From positions 1 through 62,435 of the forward strand of contig CAZBWH010000004.1 in the NCBI GenBank assembly GCA_964495595.1: a DNA stretch of 62,435 bases, in the 5' to 3' direction. The DNA comes from CALMFQ01 sp964495595 (GTDB lineage: Bacteria > Pseudomonadota > Gammaproteobacteria > Burkholderiales > SCOH01). The notes below the pieces were generated by a model, which was not told where the DNA came from, ran no database searches, and worked only from the letters and a program-made list of their open reading frames with translations. Positions 24,284 to 33,070 of this stretch are shown here, piece by piece (the stretch's first letter is position 1; each line of letters starts with the position of its first letter). A program made the position numbers and the translations under genes.

Positions 24284-26029
24284 TCAGGATACGGTTCCAC
24301 GCATTTCATCAAGCATTTCCCTTGCCAACTTACCCTGTGACGCACTGCCTTCTTCAAGTACCTCCTGCAGGATTTCATTGGCGCTGTCACGATCTCCCAT
24401 ATCGATGTAGGCACGCGCCAGACTGATCTTGATATCAATCGGGTCCTCGTCACTCTCGGGATCGACGTCCAGATCCATGTCAAGCACGGCAGGTGAAGAC
24501 GCGGAAAAAGGAGAACCTGTTGATCCCGCCCCGGCAATTTCTGCCGGTTGACTGAGATCCAGATCGATTTGCCCAAAATCAAGGGCAATCTCGCCGTTTA
24601 AAGCCTGTCGCTCGTCGCCTGATTCATCGTCACCATGCTCGTCATTGGCTGGCTTTCCAGCATCAAATTCAAAGTCAAAATCCAGCAACGTGTCCGGGTT
24701 GATCCGTGACGACACAGGCACAGTCGACTCGACAGCCGATGCTGCAATTTGTCGTTGACTATCCCCACCAACCGGTGCGAATGGTTCAGCCAGCCCCGCC
24801 ATTGTTGCGTCATTGGTCGGTTGATCAGCTGCTATCCGTTCACTGGGTACCACCGGCGCGTTAGCGTCCGCCGACACCAAGGCAAGCTCTATGGTATCGA
24901 CTGGCGCTGCCGGCCGAGAGACAGGGGAAACGGTATCCGCTCCAAAAACAGGCGACGAGGCTATTGGCTTGCCGGCCTCGTCACTGCCCAGAGGGTTTTT
25001 CGGCCCAAAACCAGCACTCAATTCAACGACCCTGGCCCAGATAGAGTCTTCAGAATTAATGCCTGCCTGCTGCATCTCTGCGAGGGTGGCCTCGAACAAG
25101 CGAAGATCCCCTCGTGATGCATATATGTCCAGCAGTTTTAGCCGGACATCCTGCCGTTCGGGCATTCGAGTCAGGGCATCACGCAAGATCTCCTCGGCTT
25201 GGGAATCCCTGCCATACGCCAGATATACTTCGGCTTCGGCCACTGGATCAATATTGGATGGGTCGAAACTGGCTTCAGCCAGATCTTCTTCTTTCAGCAT
25301 GGAGTTCATTGATAACGTCGTATCAATGACCGCCCCACCCGTGCTGCCAATCACCACTTGCTTGGTAGGTGTATTATGGGCAAGCAAGCTGTCTTCAAAT
25401 GGCGGAATGCGCTCTTTGCGTCTACGCCCGGTCAGCCACCACATCAGGCCTGCCCCAATCACGGCAGCCCCCCCCCCCAATGCCAGTGGCTCGTCAAGCA
25501 CAGCCTGTATCCATCTGGATGCATCGCCATCGGTCGATTGTGATTCGCCTTTGTCAATCGTTTCTTTAGCTTTTCCAGTAGCGGAAGGCTTGCCTGCTGC
25601 AAGCGGGGCATCTGGCACCGGTTTGAGTGACGCCGCCGGCACCTCTGCGACTGGGGTTCCACCTTGAGGCTCAGCCGCATCTGGCGTGGGTTCGGCCGCT
25701 GACTCACTGGCGGCCTCGGCCCCCCCCCCCGTTGGCGCTGCCTCGCTAGCTTCGGCAATCTTCTGCATTGCTGCAGGATTATTGCCGATCCAGCGAACCA
25801 CCGTCCGCGTGGCAGCAAGCTGGCGTGTCAACTCGGAATTGCGGCGATTGACTTCCTTTAGCGCCTTGTCCTGCTCGGTAATCTCCTGCTGCAGCAAATC
25901 CAGTTTCTGCTGCAACAATGTCAATTGCCGCTTGGCTCGCTCCTCTGCTTCGGTGCCCGCCTGGGCGGGGCCAGAAAACAAACAGGCCACAGCCAGGGCA
26001 ACCACGCTGAATCGGTACGGATGATTCAT
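24284..26029 (-). CDS. FimV-like paralog without LysM, with two G11 tracts
   Basis: This 581-residue protein has a signal peptide (to about residue 24), a coiled coil (about 30-75, RQLTLLQQKLDLLQQEI), an Ala/Pro-rich linker, one membrane span (about 183-199, AAVIGAGLMWWL) and a cytoplasmic acidic part. That part holds the FimV TPR block DPVAEAEVYLAYGRDSQAEE and the C-terminal FimV helix motif KISLARAYIDMGDRDSANEI. Unlike the FimV at 27931-30696, it has no LysM domain and no N-terminal FimV domain. Two runs of 11 G fall at codons ~100 and ~185, inviting slipped-strand frameshifts. FimV/HubP proteins organise the pole and type IV pili; this one's role is inferred. GGAG precedes the ATG. Confidence 0.88.
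   Translation of the reverse strand: MNHPYRFSVVALAVACLFSGPAQAGTEAEERAKRQLTLLQQKLDLLQQEITEQDKALKEVNRRNSELTRQLAATRTVVRWIGNNPAAMQKIAEASEAAPTGGGAEAASESAAEPTPDAAEPQGGTPVAEVPAASLKPVPDAPLAAGKPSATGKAKETIDKGESQSTDGDASRWIQAVLDEPLALGGGAAVIGAGLMWWLTGRRRKERIPPFEDSLLAHNTPTKQVVIGSTGGAVIDTTLSMNSMLKEEDLAEASFDPSNIDPVAEAEVYLAYGRDSQAEEILRDALTRMPERQDVRLKLLDIYASRGDLRLFEATLAEMQQAGINSEDSIWARVVELSAGFGPKNPLGSDEAGKPIASSPVFGADTVSPVSRPAAPVDTIELALVSADANAPVVPSERIAADQPTNDATMAGLAEPFAPVGGDSQRQIAASAVESTVPVSSRINPDTLLDFDFEFDAGKPANDEHGDDESGDERQALNGEIALDFGQIDLDLSQPAEIAGAGSTGSPFSASSPAVLDMDLDVDPESDEDPIDIKISLARAYIDMGDRDSANEILQEVLEEGSASQGKLAREMLDEMRGTVS
25468..25478 (-). repeat. G11 homopolymer tract inside FimV paralog
   Basis: Eleven C on the plus strand read as eleven G in the gene, at the beginning of the membrane-span codons (residues about 184-188). 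A change of one base would shift the frame before the cytoplasmic domain. Confidence 0.95.
25720..25730 (-). repeat. Second G11 homopolymer tract inside FimV paralog
   Basis: Eleven C on the plus strand read as eleven G in the gene, in the linker before the membrane span (residues about 100-104). It is an independent slippage site upstream of the first tract. Confidence 0.95.
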
Positions 26030-26421
26030 TTATCTCCAGGCCTCAACTCGATGACAATTGTTTTAGTTATCCAACACTCAGACAGCTTGTTTTACCGCCG
26101 GAACAACCACCGATCTGCTCCGGCGCTCCTCGATATTGTCAGCTCGCCGTGCGAGTCTGCCAGGAGGGAGGCGCCAATGTATTGGCAGTACGGGCGAATG
26201 GCCACATCACGCGGCGTTTGAAAGCTCACTTATCCATGAGACATTGTCTCGGTTGACCAGCCACCAGGCGGTTTACCCCCCGACAGAATGGCCAAGCATA
26301 GCGCTGTGCGCTGTGCGCCGGGCTCCTTGCAGGTCATTTCGCTCACCGAAAATCAGTACATCCCTGGCAGGCTGCCGGGCTGAAGCTGATCTGACGCGAC
26401 GGGTGCCAAGCGCACAGATGG
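26030..26421. other. Intergenic region between truA and FimV paralog
   Basis: These 392 bases contain no credible gene on either strand and no clear terminator for truA. They should hold the promoter of the FimV-like gene, but I cannot pick convincing -35/-10 boxes. The gap interrupts the truA-trpF neighbourhood usual in related genomes. Confidence 0.5.
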
Positions 26422-27222
26422 CTAAATCACCAGCATATCAGGTGCCCGCCAGATGGCAGCTTGTGGAACGCCACTCGAGTCCCAGCAAGTATCGTAAGTC
26501 ACCCCGCTGAGATAAAGCCCATCTGGAGAAAATGTTGCGGCGGCTTGGCTTCGGTCCCGAGAACACAGAACCTGTTGCATCCAGTCCGCTGATACACGCC
26601 CTTTTCCAATCTGTACCAGACAACCAACGATATTGCGCACCATATGATGCAGGAATGCATCCGCCTGCAGATCAAACACAATCAAGTGGTTTTGCTGCCT
26701 GATACTCAAGCGTGACAAATGCTTGATCGCGGATTTTGCCTGACACTCTGCGGCACGAAAGGCACTGAAATCGTGAACTCCCAGCAGGTAACGCGACGCC
26801 TCACGCATGGACTCAATGTGCAGCGGATTATGGCACCATCCTACCCGCCCATGCAATAAAGCCGGTCTGACCGGATGGTTAAGCAGCACATAGCGATAGC
26901 TGCGGCCGCAAGCCGAAAAACGGGCATGAAAGCTCTCGGGAACCGCCTCTGCCCAGAGAACCGACACAGCCGACGGCAGATAGCTGTTGACGCCTCTGAC
27001 CCAGGCCGTAATGGGTCGGCGTGCCATCGTATCAAAATGCACAACCTGCATCGAAGCATGAACGCCCGCATCAGTACGGCCCGCAGCATGAACCCGAATC
27101 TTTTCCGATGCGATGGCGGACAGTGCATGCTCCAAAGCATCCTGAACGGTCGCCCCGCCTGGCTGCGACTGCCAACCATTAAAACCACATCCATTGTACT
27201 CAAGCCCTAGCGCGACTCGCAT
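26422..27222 (-). CDS. truA: tRNA pseudouridine(38-40) synthase TruA
   Basis: This 266-residue enzyme makes pseudouridine in the tRNA anticodon arm. The catalytic Asp is in HAAGRTDAGVHASMQVVHFD (about residues 50-60). NGWQSQPGGATVQDALEHAL at the start and FLHHMVRNIVGCLVQIGKG near the end are family blocks. The ATG at 27222 is preferred over a GTG one codon upstream. It follows the EcfT-like gene after only a few bases, so the two are probably co-transcribed. Confidence 0.97.
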   Translation of the reverse strand: MRVALGLEYNGCGFNGWQSQPGGATVQDALEHALSAIASEKIRVHAAGRTDAGVHASMQVVHFDTMARRPITAWVRGVNSYLPSAVSVLWAEAVPESFHARFSACGRSYRYVLLNHPVRPALLHGRVGWCHNPLHIESMREASRYLLGVHDFSAFRAAECQAKSAIKHLSRLSIRQQNHLIVFDLQADAFLHHMVRNIVGCLVQIGKGRVSADWMQQVLCSRDRSQAAATFSPDGLYLSGVTYDTCWDSSGVPQAAIWRAPDMLVI

Positions 27223-27225
27223 CAC

Positions 27226-27867
27226 TCATCCTGCATAAACAAACCCGCAAATGGCCACGGCCAGTGCCAGCAACAACCAGTCCTGTCTGACAAAATGACT
27301 CTGGCGAATCTCGATCACCGCAAACGGATGCGAAACCACCCTTTCCGGGTGGATCGCCGCCAGCAACTCACGCTGCAATTGCCGGCGATCCGCAACGGCA
27401 AATCGTTCTATGTAGTCAAGCACCAGAGTCAGGCGTATCACCAGATTACTACCGTCCCCCGTGCCAGGGATCCGGCCAGCCAGTGTCATCAATCCAGTGA
27501 TGAGTTGCGACCGAGACAGGCAACTCAATAGCAGACTGAGGGTAGATAACGTAAATATCAAGCGGCATAGCTGTTGCCCCCCGAGGTACATGCCCTGCGT
27601 CGACAGCATCGACCAAGGCCAGGCCAACACGAAAGGCTCTCCCGGTGTCAGCACCGAGTACAGCAGTGCGATTGAGACAAAGACCACTTTGTTGCGCCAA
27701 AGGAGCCGCGACAAACGAGACGGATTGTAGCTCAGCGACGCCACCAACCCGGCTCCGGCCAACCACGCAAGTTGTGGCCCATGCAACGCCGGAAGCATGG
27801 CTACCAGCAATATCCACCCAGCCATAACTACGCCGGGATGAAAGGGAAGAGTTTGCCTAAGAATCAT
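27226..27867 (-). CDS. EcfT/CbiQ-like membrane protein
   Basis: This ~213-residue protein has about five hydrophobic spans (VVMAGWILLVAMLPAL, LAWLAGAGLVASL, VVFVSIALLYSVL, LCRLIFTLSTLSLLLSC, LLLALAVAICGFVYAG). It also has a cytoplasmic coupling-type region, RLTLVLDYIERFAVADRRQL. This layout fits the T component of ECF vitamin/metal transporters. No ATPase or S component is nearby. The frame opens at 27921, but that part would overlap the fimV terminator, so the Met at 27867 is taken. The start remains uncertain. Confidence 0.65.
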   Translation of the reverse strand: MILRQTLPFHPGVVMAGWILLVAMLPALHGPQLAWLAGAGLVASLSYNPSRLSRLLWRNKVVFVSIALLYSVLTPGEPFVLAWPWSMLSTQGMYLGGQQLCRLIFTLSTLSLLLSCLSRSQLITGLMTLAGRIPGTGDGSNLVIRLTLVLDYIERFAVADRRQLQRELLAAIHPERVVSHPFAVIEIRQSHFVRQDWLLLALAVAICGFVYAG

Positions 27868-27874
27868 GACACAA

Positions 27875-27905
27875 ACAAAAAAGCCAGGCAGATTAACTGC
27901 CTGGC
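27875..27905 (-). terminator. Intrinsic terminator after fimV
   Basis: A perfect 9-bp stem GCCAGGCAG/CTGCCTGGC (27883-27891 with 27897-27905) and ATTAA loop are followed on the minus strand by TTTTTTGTTTG. It lies 25 bases past the fimV stop. Confidence 0.93.
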
Positions 27906-27930
27906 CGAAAACATTACCCAATCACCGGAA

Positions 27931-30696
27931 TCAAAGCTGCTCCAGCAATTGTTTGGCGAGCGACTGGTAGGATGGCGCACCATCCTGAACCACTTCCAGC
28001 AGAATTTCCCGTGCGCCTTCCTTGTCCCCCATGTCCAAATAGGCTTTGGCCAGGTCGATTTTGGTGGCCATCGGATCAGCATCATCCAACCCTAAATCGG
28101 CGACTGCCTGCGGATTGGTAGCACCTGGCTCTTCGACGGCTGGCAACTCCAGGCTGAGGTCGATGTGCTCGAGCTCAGGCATGGTATCGGCCTTGCCAGA
28201 TTCTGCCATCGCATCCAGCTGAAAGTCGAAATCAAGCATCTGCTTGCTGTCGGCAGCAGCAGAAGCCACCGCCTCAATCGAAACCTCTTCAGCCTCGACT
28301 AGGGGTATATCGACTTCAGTCGCCACCGTTGCCGGCTCAACAACCGGCGCACTTGCCTCGGGCAAGGAGAAATCTCCCAGATCGAAATCCAGTGAATGCA
28401 CATCCTCAGGCTCAGCGGGGGCGGGCTCTGCCACCACCTTCGCTTCGGCAACAGGATTGAGAGGCTCGGGCTCGCCCAGGTCAAAATCGAGATCTGCAAC
28501 ATCCTCCACCACAGCAACAGGCTCGGGCGACTTGGCCACTTCAGCGGTCCGGTCGATGACCTGTGTTTTGACAAACTGCGCATCGCCGGACGCCTCTGCC
28601 GTTTTGTACAAAGGATTGGCGGGATCGAGATCCCGCCCCATCTGGGCTGCATTGGCCCAAAGCTGCCCTTTGCCGCCAGTAGCGCTGAATAACTCGGACG
28701 CAACTTCCTCGAAGCTCGCCAGGTTTTTTCGTCCGGCATAGATTTCCAGTAGCTTCAGCCGAATTTCCTGCCGCGAACCATCTTTCGCCAGCGCATCCTT
28801 GAGAATTTCTTCAGCCTGAGCATCCCTGCCATAGGCCATATAAACCTCGGCCTCGGCAATTGGATCAACCTCGTCCGTATCAATATTACCCAATCCTGCC
28901 CGACTGAAATCGGTAAGGAACGAGCTTTCAGTGGCGTTGGTGTTGATAATGGCACCACCGGTGTTACCCAGCACGGTATTGGCGCGCAGGTCACCGCCGG
29001 TAATGATGCTATCTTCGAAAGACGGTTTCTTGCGACGTTTGGCAAGGAAGAACGCCGCGCCACCAAGCAAACCAAGCCCCAGCAGACCGCCACCAATCAG
29101 CAGCGAATTATCCATTAACGAGTCCAGCAGACCCGGTTCCGGTGTAGGCTCAGGTGCTTTGGCAGCCGGCTTGACCGGTTCCGGCTTGGGCTGGGCCGGT
29201 GGTTGCGTGTCGGAAGGTGCAGGCTGGACAGGAGCTTCAGCGTCTGCAGCTGGCGCAACGGCGGGCTCGCCTTGCTGGAATGGAGCCGGGTTTTCGGCCG
29301 CAGGTTTTTCCTTGGGTGGTTCGGCTGGTTTGGCAGACTGTGTCTGCAGATCGGCACCGGCCTTATTCTTCATCTCCAGCAGTTTCTGCATTTCAGCAAT
29401 ATTCTGCTGCAGTTTGGCGACCCGCTCATTGGCATCCTTCAATGCCTTTTCGCGTGCAATCTGTTCTTCCAGTGCGGCATTTTTTTCCTGCTCGCCCTTT
29501 CCGACAGCGGCAGCCTTACCCTTGGCATCACCACCTGATAGTTTCAGCACCTCTTTGCTGGCGCCAGGAAGCGGGGCAGTCTTGTCATCAACCTTGGCCG
29601 CCAGCTTGCCACTGGCTCCGGACCCGGATTGAGCCGAAGCCTCGGCGGGTGCCTTGGCCACAGTTTCTGCCAGCTTTTGCCGATAGCTGTTCCAGTCGTT
29701 GGAATGGGTCTTGATTTCGCGGACAGCCTGTTCGGGGGAAATCGCCTCAACCTTTTCCTTGGCCGGGATGCTGAGTATCTTGCCAGCGCGCAAGCGGTTC
29801 ATGTTGCCGTTAAGGAAAGCATCTTCGTTAGACTGGTAAAGGCCAACCAGCATCTGCTCCAGGCTAATGCCATCCGGCTTGGTCTTGCCAGCGATCTGTG
29901 CCAGCGTTTCACCAGGTTTCACCTTGTAGCCATCCTCGCCGGAGTCAACCGTATTCTCCTGCTCGACCGGTTTGGGTGCCCTGGCCTTGCGCGGCACTAC
30001 GACCGGCTCTGGCCTGGTTGGCTCAGTTGCCGGCTGTGCAGCCTTGGTTTCTGCTGCTGCCTTGGCGTCGGCTGCCGCTTTTTCCTCTGCGGCCTTCGAG
30101 TCTGCCCTGGCGGACTTGAATGAATCCGGCATGCCTGGCTCGTCTACTCGCGGCCCCTTGCGAGTGTAAGTCCGTCCCGGCTTGCCGGTGGCCGGAGTGC
30201 CTGCTGCCGCAGCCTGCTGCTTGGCCAATGTATCGCTGGTCACCACTTGGGTCTGGGGCACTTTGGACTGATCGATACGTGGAGACTGGTCACCCAGCGG
30301 ATCAAGCAAGGCAGTGAATTCGCGAACCAGACGTCCGGTCTGCCAGTTCAGCTCGATCAGGACATCGATAAAGGGTTCGCTAACCGGACTGGATGAGGTG
30401 ACCTTGATGTAACGGGTACCGTTTGGCCGTTTTTCTACCGAAAATTTCAGGCCGGTAAGATGGGACGGATACTGGAGCTGGGCCTCGCGAAACATTTCCG
30501 GCGACGCGAGCTTGGCGGCCATTCCGGACAGTTCGTCTTCCTGCACCGATACCAGATCGATTTCGGCAAGCAGTGGCTGACCGAGGCCAGACAGCACGTT
30601 CATCTTGCCCATCCCTGCAGCGACCGAAACAGCCGGTGCTCCGAGCAGCGCGCAGGCCAGTACACATGCCTTAATCTTTGATCTTATCCGCACCAT
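27931..30696 (-). CDS. fimV: FimV/HubP polar peptidoglycan-binding protein
   Basis: This 921-residue polar organiser has a signal peptide (to about 27) and the N-terminal FimV domain beginning NVLSGLGQPLLAEIDLVSVQ. A LysM domain lies at about 257-311 (YKVKPGETLAQIAGKTK...). A Glu/Lys coiled coil is at about 395-450, and one membrane span is at about 532-552 (SLLIGGGLLGLGLLGGAAFF). A very acidic cytoplasmic domain follows, containing DPIAEAEVYMAYGRDAQAEE and the C-terminal FimV helices (KIDLAKAYLDMGDKEGARE). In relatives it localises type IV pili, flagella and chemosensory proteins to the pole. The ATG at 30696 is preferred to the TTG before it. Confidence 0.96.
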   Translation of the reverse strand: MVRIRSKIKACVLACALLGAPAVSVAAGMGKMNVLSGLGQPLLAEIDLVSVQEDELSGMAAKLASPEMFREAQLQYPSHLTGLKFSVEKRPNGTRYIKVTSSSPVSEPFIDVLIELNWQTGRLVREFTALLDPLGDQSPRIDQSKVPQTQVVTSDTLAKQQAAAAGTPATGKPGRTYTRKGPRVDEPGMPDSFKSARADSKAAEEKAAADAKAAAETKAAQPATEPTRPEPVVVPRKARAPKPVEQENTVDSGEDGYKVKPGETLAQIAGKTKPDGISLEQMLVGLYQSNEDAFLNGNMNRLRAGKILSIPAKEKVEAISPEQAVREIKTHSNDWNSYRQKLAETVAKAPAEASAQSGSGASGKLAAKVDDKTAPLPGASKEVLKLSGGDAKGKAAAVGKGEQEKNAALEEQIAREKALKDANERVAKLQQNIAEMQKLLEMKNKAGADLQTQSAKPAEPPKEKPAAENPAPFQQGEPAVAPAADAEAPVQPAPSDTQPPAQPKPEPVKPAAKAPEPTPEPGLLDSLMDNSLLIGGGLLGLGLLGGAAFFLAKRRKKPSFEDSIITGGDLRANTVLGNTGGAIINTNATESSFLTDFSRAGLGNIDTDEVDPIAEAEVYMAYGRDAQAEEILKDALAKDGSRQEIRLKLLEIYAGRKNLASFEEVASELFSATGGKGQLWANAAQMGRDLDPANPLYKTAEASGDAQFVKTQVIDRTAEVAKSPEPVAVVEDVADLDFDLGEPEPLNPVAEAKVVAEPAPAEPEDVHSLDFDLGDFSLPEASAPVVEPATVATEVDIPLVEAEEVSIEAVASAAADSKQMLDFDFQLDAMAESGKADTMPELEHIDLSLELPAVEEPGATNPQAVADLGLDDADPMATKIDLAKAYLDMGDKEGAREILLEVVQDGAPSYQSLAKQLLEQL

Positions 30697-30726
30697 CAAT
30701 TACATCCTGTCCAAAAAAATGACGTG

Positions 30727-30755
30727 AAATTATCATCCCGTGTCAGGCCACGCAA
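30727..30755 (-). promoter_or_regulatory. Putative sigma-70 promoter of fimV
   Basis: On the minus strand, TTGCGT (30750-30755) and TAATTT (30727-30732) have a 17-base spacer. They lie about 30 bases upstream of the fimV ATG. The -35 is a partial match only. Confidence 0.5.
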
Positions 30756-30827
30756 GCCAGCGCTTTATCCCCACGACACGCGGCGCTCCATTAATACTAT
30801 ATAAAGTCGCTGCGATTTGAATGCATT

Positions 30828-31973
30828 TCAGTGGGGAGGTTCCTTTTTTATAGTTGTTTTTTGCATTTCCGGCGTATTTTCGGGTTCTGGCGGCAAAGCT
30901 GCTGCCGGAGAGGCTGTCTTGCCCGGCTCGTATTCAGGCAAAGCAGCGGTATTGGAATCAATTCCATATGGCTCGTATTCATAACGCTCGACTTCCACTT
31001 GCCCCAGTAATTCAGCCATGCCAGGCATGCCAACCTGTATGGGATAGGGCACACTGGTCTGTTGCCTGGACAGCCAGGCAACACGGTTCCAGTCGATGTC
31101 CGGCTGACCGGCTGCTGTTGGGGCAGCCATCTGCTGCAGGAGCGGCTGCAGCGCGGCGATGGCACGCGACAGGCGCCCCCCACCGTAAGGGTATTCTGTC
31201 AGTGGGCCATAGGATGTCATGTGCCAGCGCTGGCTGGCATCGACCCCGATAACAAAGGGCTCGTCAATGAAGCGAACCGGCGTACCGATCGGAATTGACG
31301 GAAATATTTCAGCGGCGTCTTCAGGATAGAGATGCAAACATCCATGACTGACACGCATGCCAACCCCCCAAGGCCGGTTGGTTGCGTGGATGAAAATCGA
31401 AGGGAAGCCTGTTTTGAGCGCCAGCATACCCATCGGGTTATCCGGGCCGGGCGGGAAGTACTCTGGCATGGCTTCTCCGGACTCTTGGCGGTGTTCCTCC
31501 TGAATGCTTTTTGGCACGAACCACGCGGGGTCTTTGTATTTCGCCGTCAATCTGGTTTCACCCAACGGGGTCGACCAGCCCTCCCGGGCAATGCCGACCG
31601 GATAGGTAACCACTTCGGCGCGCTGCCCCTTTCGCACGGGCGGAAAATAAAATAACCGCCGTTGCGATACATTGACCACAATCCCCCTCCAGGGTTTGGG
31701 CGGCAACAAATACCGCGTCGGCACCACAACGCGAGCACTGGCGCCCGGCGTCCAGACAGATGCACCGGGGTTGGCTGCGACCATTTCCTCGTAGCCGACA
31801 TCGAAATGTCTGGCAATATCGAGCAAGGTATTGTCCGGCGTCGGCGTAACGATACGCAGCGCCCCGACGATGGTCGAACCATCATCCGGTAAAGGAAAGG
31901 TACTGGCGCGGGCACTGACTGCAATACACCCCGCCAGCAGATATAACAGGGAGTGGCCGAATACGTGAATCAT
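30828..31973 (-). CDS. L,D-transpeptidase with LysM domain (YbiS/ErfK type)
   Basis: This 381-residue exported protein has a signal peptide ending near ARAS (residue ~24) and a LysM-like segment (about 45-92, DNTLLDIARHFDVGYEEMVA). Its YkuD catalytic domain contains PMGMLALKTGFPSIFIHATN and the active-site RVSHGCLHLYPEDA with the nucleophilic Cys. Such enzymes make 3-3 crosslinks or attach lipoproteins to peptidoglycan. The layout matches E. coli YbiS/ErfK, which attach Braun lipoprotein. Its start overlaps the divergent second L,D-transpeptidase by about 9 bases. The C-terminal tail is long, Pro-rich and charged. Confidence 0.93.
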   Translation of the reverse strand: MIHVFGHSLLYLLAGCIAVSARASTFPLPDDGSTIVGALRIVTPTPDNTLLDIARHFDVGYEEMVAANPGASVWTPGASARVVVPTRYLLPPKPWRGIVVNVSQRRLFYFPPVRKGQRAEVVTYPVGIAREGWSTPLGETRLTAKYKDPAWFVPKSIQEEHRQESGEAMPEYFPPGPDNPMGMLALKTGFPSIFIHATNRPWGVGMRVSHGCLHLYPEDAAEIFPSIPIGTPVRFIDEPFVIGVDASQRWHMTSYGPLTEYPYGGGRLSRAIAALQPLLQQMAAPTAAGQPDIDWNRVAWLSRQQTSVPYPIQVGMPGMAELLGQVEVERYEYEPYGIDSNTAALPEYEPGKTASPAAALPPEPENTPEMQKTTIKKEPPH

Positions 31974-32546
31974 GGCAAATCAGTCCATTCAACGGGGTGG
32001 CTACACTGGGTGGCGCTGGCAATGCTCGGTTCTGCCGGCAACCTGGCCTGGGCTGAAGACGGTGAGCTCTGGCTGGATGCGGACACAAACTCCGCCTCGC
32101 TAGTCGTTCGAAATCTGGCCAATCAGGAATTGGCCCGCTTTGAGAATATTTCGATTGGCAGCAACGGCACGACCCAGACTCACTGGCGTGGCGATCAAAC
32201 CACGCCTCTGGGTGAATATCGCATCACTGCGATCCAACCCAGTCTGCGCTATCGGCTATTCATTGCGCTCAATTACCCGACTGCGGATCAGGCACAAGCG
32301 GCTCTGGCGTCCGGCGGAATCAACCCGCTGCAGTTTCGTCGAATCATGGCGGCCCACAATCAGGGCCGTACCCCGCCGGCCGACACCCGTCTGGGCGGCA
32401 ATATTGGCCTGCACGGATTGGGGCAGGCGAGCGAGGCGGTGCATCTGGCCGCCAACTGGACACGAGGCTGCATTGCCCTGACCAATTCGCAAATCGATTC
32501 ACTGCGGCCTTGGCTGACGGTTGGGATGCGTGTACGCATCCGTTGA
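31965..32546 (+). CDS. Second L,D-transpeptidase (YkuD domain)
   Basis: This ~193-residue exported protein has a signal peptide (WVALAMLGSAGNLAWA). Its YkuD domain contains RGDQTTPLGEYRITAI, the substrate-side NIGLHGLGQASEAVHL and the catalytic NWTRGCIALTNSQID with Cys. The usual Ser/Thr-His before Gly-Cys is Thr-Arg here. A GTG at 31965 is chosen because GGGAG lies about 10 bases upstream; another GTG opens the frame at 31953. It is divergent from and overlaps the LysM-bearing L,D-transpeptidase, and convergent with the lipoprotein gene 28 bases away. Confidence 0.88.
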   Translation: MNHGKSVHSTGWLHWVALAMLGSAGNLAWAEDGELWLDADTNSASLVVRNLANQELARFENISIGSNGTTQTHWRGDQTTPLGEYRITAIQPSLRYRLFIALNYPTADQAQAALASGGINPLQFRRIMAAHNQGRTPPADTRLGGNIGLHGLGQASEAVHLAANWTRGCIALTNSQIDSLRPWLTVGMRVRIR

Positions 32547-32574
32547 ACCACCGGCAACGGCGCAGCGCCCTCAC

Positions 32575-32976
32575 TCACTTCATCATGGCTTTTTTGAACA
32601 TCCGGTCAATCCGCTCATTGACCAGTTCGGCGGATTTCTCCGCTTGCCGGGAAGCATCGATTGCCCGAACAGACGCCTGCTTGGCATCTGCAGCGGCGGC
32701 TTTCGCCTCGGCGGCAGCCTGAGAAGTCCGTTGGGCCGCACTGAGAGCCTCGCTGGCCCTGGCTTCAATGGCACCCAATCGGGAGTTCGCCTGATCCGCT
32801 GCCGCTTGTGCAACGATAGCCGCCTCCCGCGCTGCCGCGGCGTCAGCGAGCGCTTTGGATGCGGTCTGATTGGCGCGCTCAGCAGTTGCCAATGCGGATT
32901 GCAGATCGGACTTGCTGGCGCAACCCGCCAGTAGTGCAATGACGGACATCATGATGATCGATTTGGTAGTGGCCAT
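32575..32976 (-). CDS. Alanine-zipper lipoprotein with C-terminal lysine (Lpp/OprI-like)
   Basis: This 133-residue lipoprotein has a lipobox LAGC (Cys at about residue 19) followed by SKSDL. A long uninterrupted helix rich in Ala at heptad-like positions (ATAERANQTASKALADAA... AEAKAAAADAKQ) follows. It ends ERIDRMFKKAMMK, so the last residue is Lys. E. coli Lpp is a trimeric alanine/leucine coiled coil whose C-terminal Lys is joined to peptidoglycan by L,D-transpeptidases. Two such enzymes are encoded next door. A GGAGC ribosome site precedes the ATG. A tether function is an inference. Confidence 0.88.
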   Translation of the reverse strand: MATTKSIIMMSVIALLAGCASKSDLQSALATAERANQTASKALADAAAAREAAIVAQAAADQANSRLGAIEARASEALSAAQRTSQAAAEAKAAAADAKQASVRAIDASRQAEKSAELVNERIDRMFKKAMMK

Positions 32977-33070
32977 CTGGGAGCTCCTTTATGAGGTCGA
33001 AGAAACGGATTTCGCACACAACGGCTCAGAGCAGGATGATTGCGGAGAAAATCCGTTATTAAACATAATA

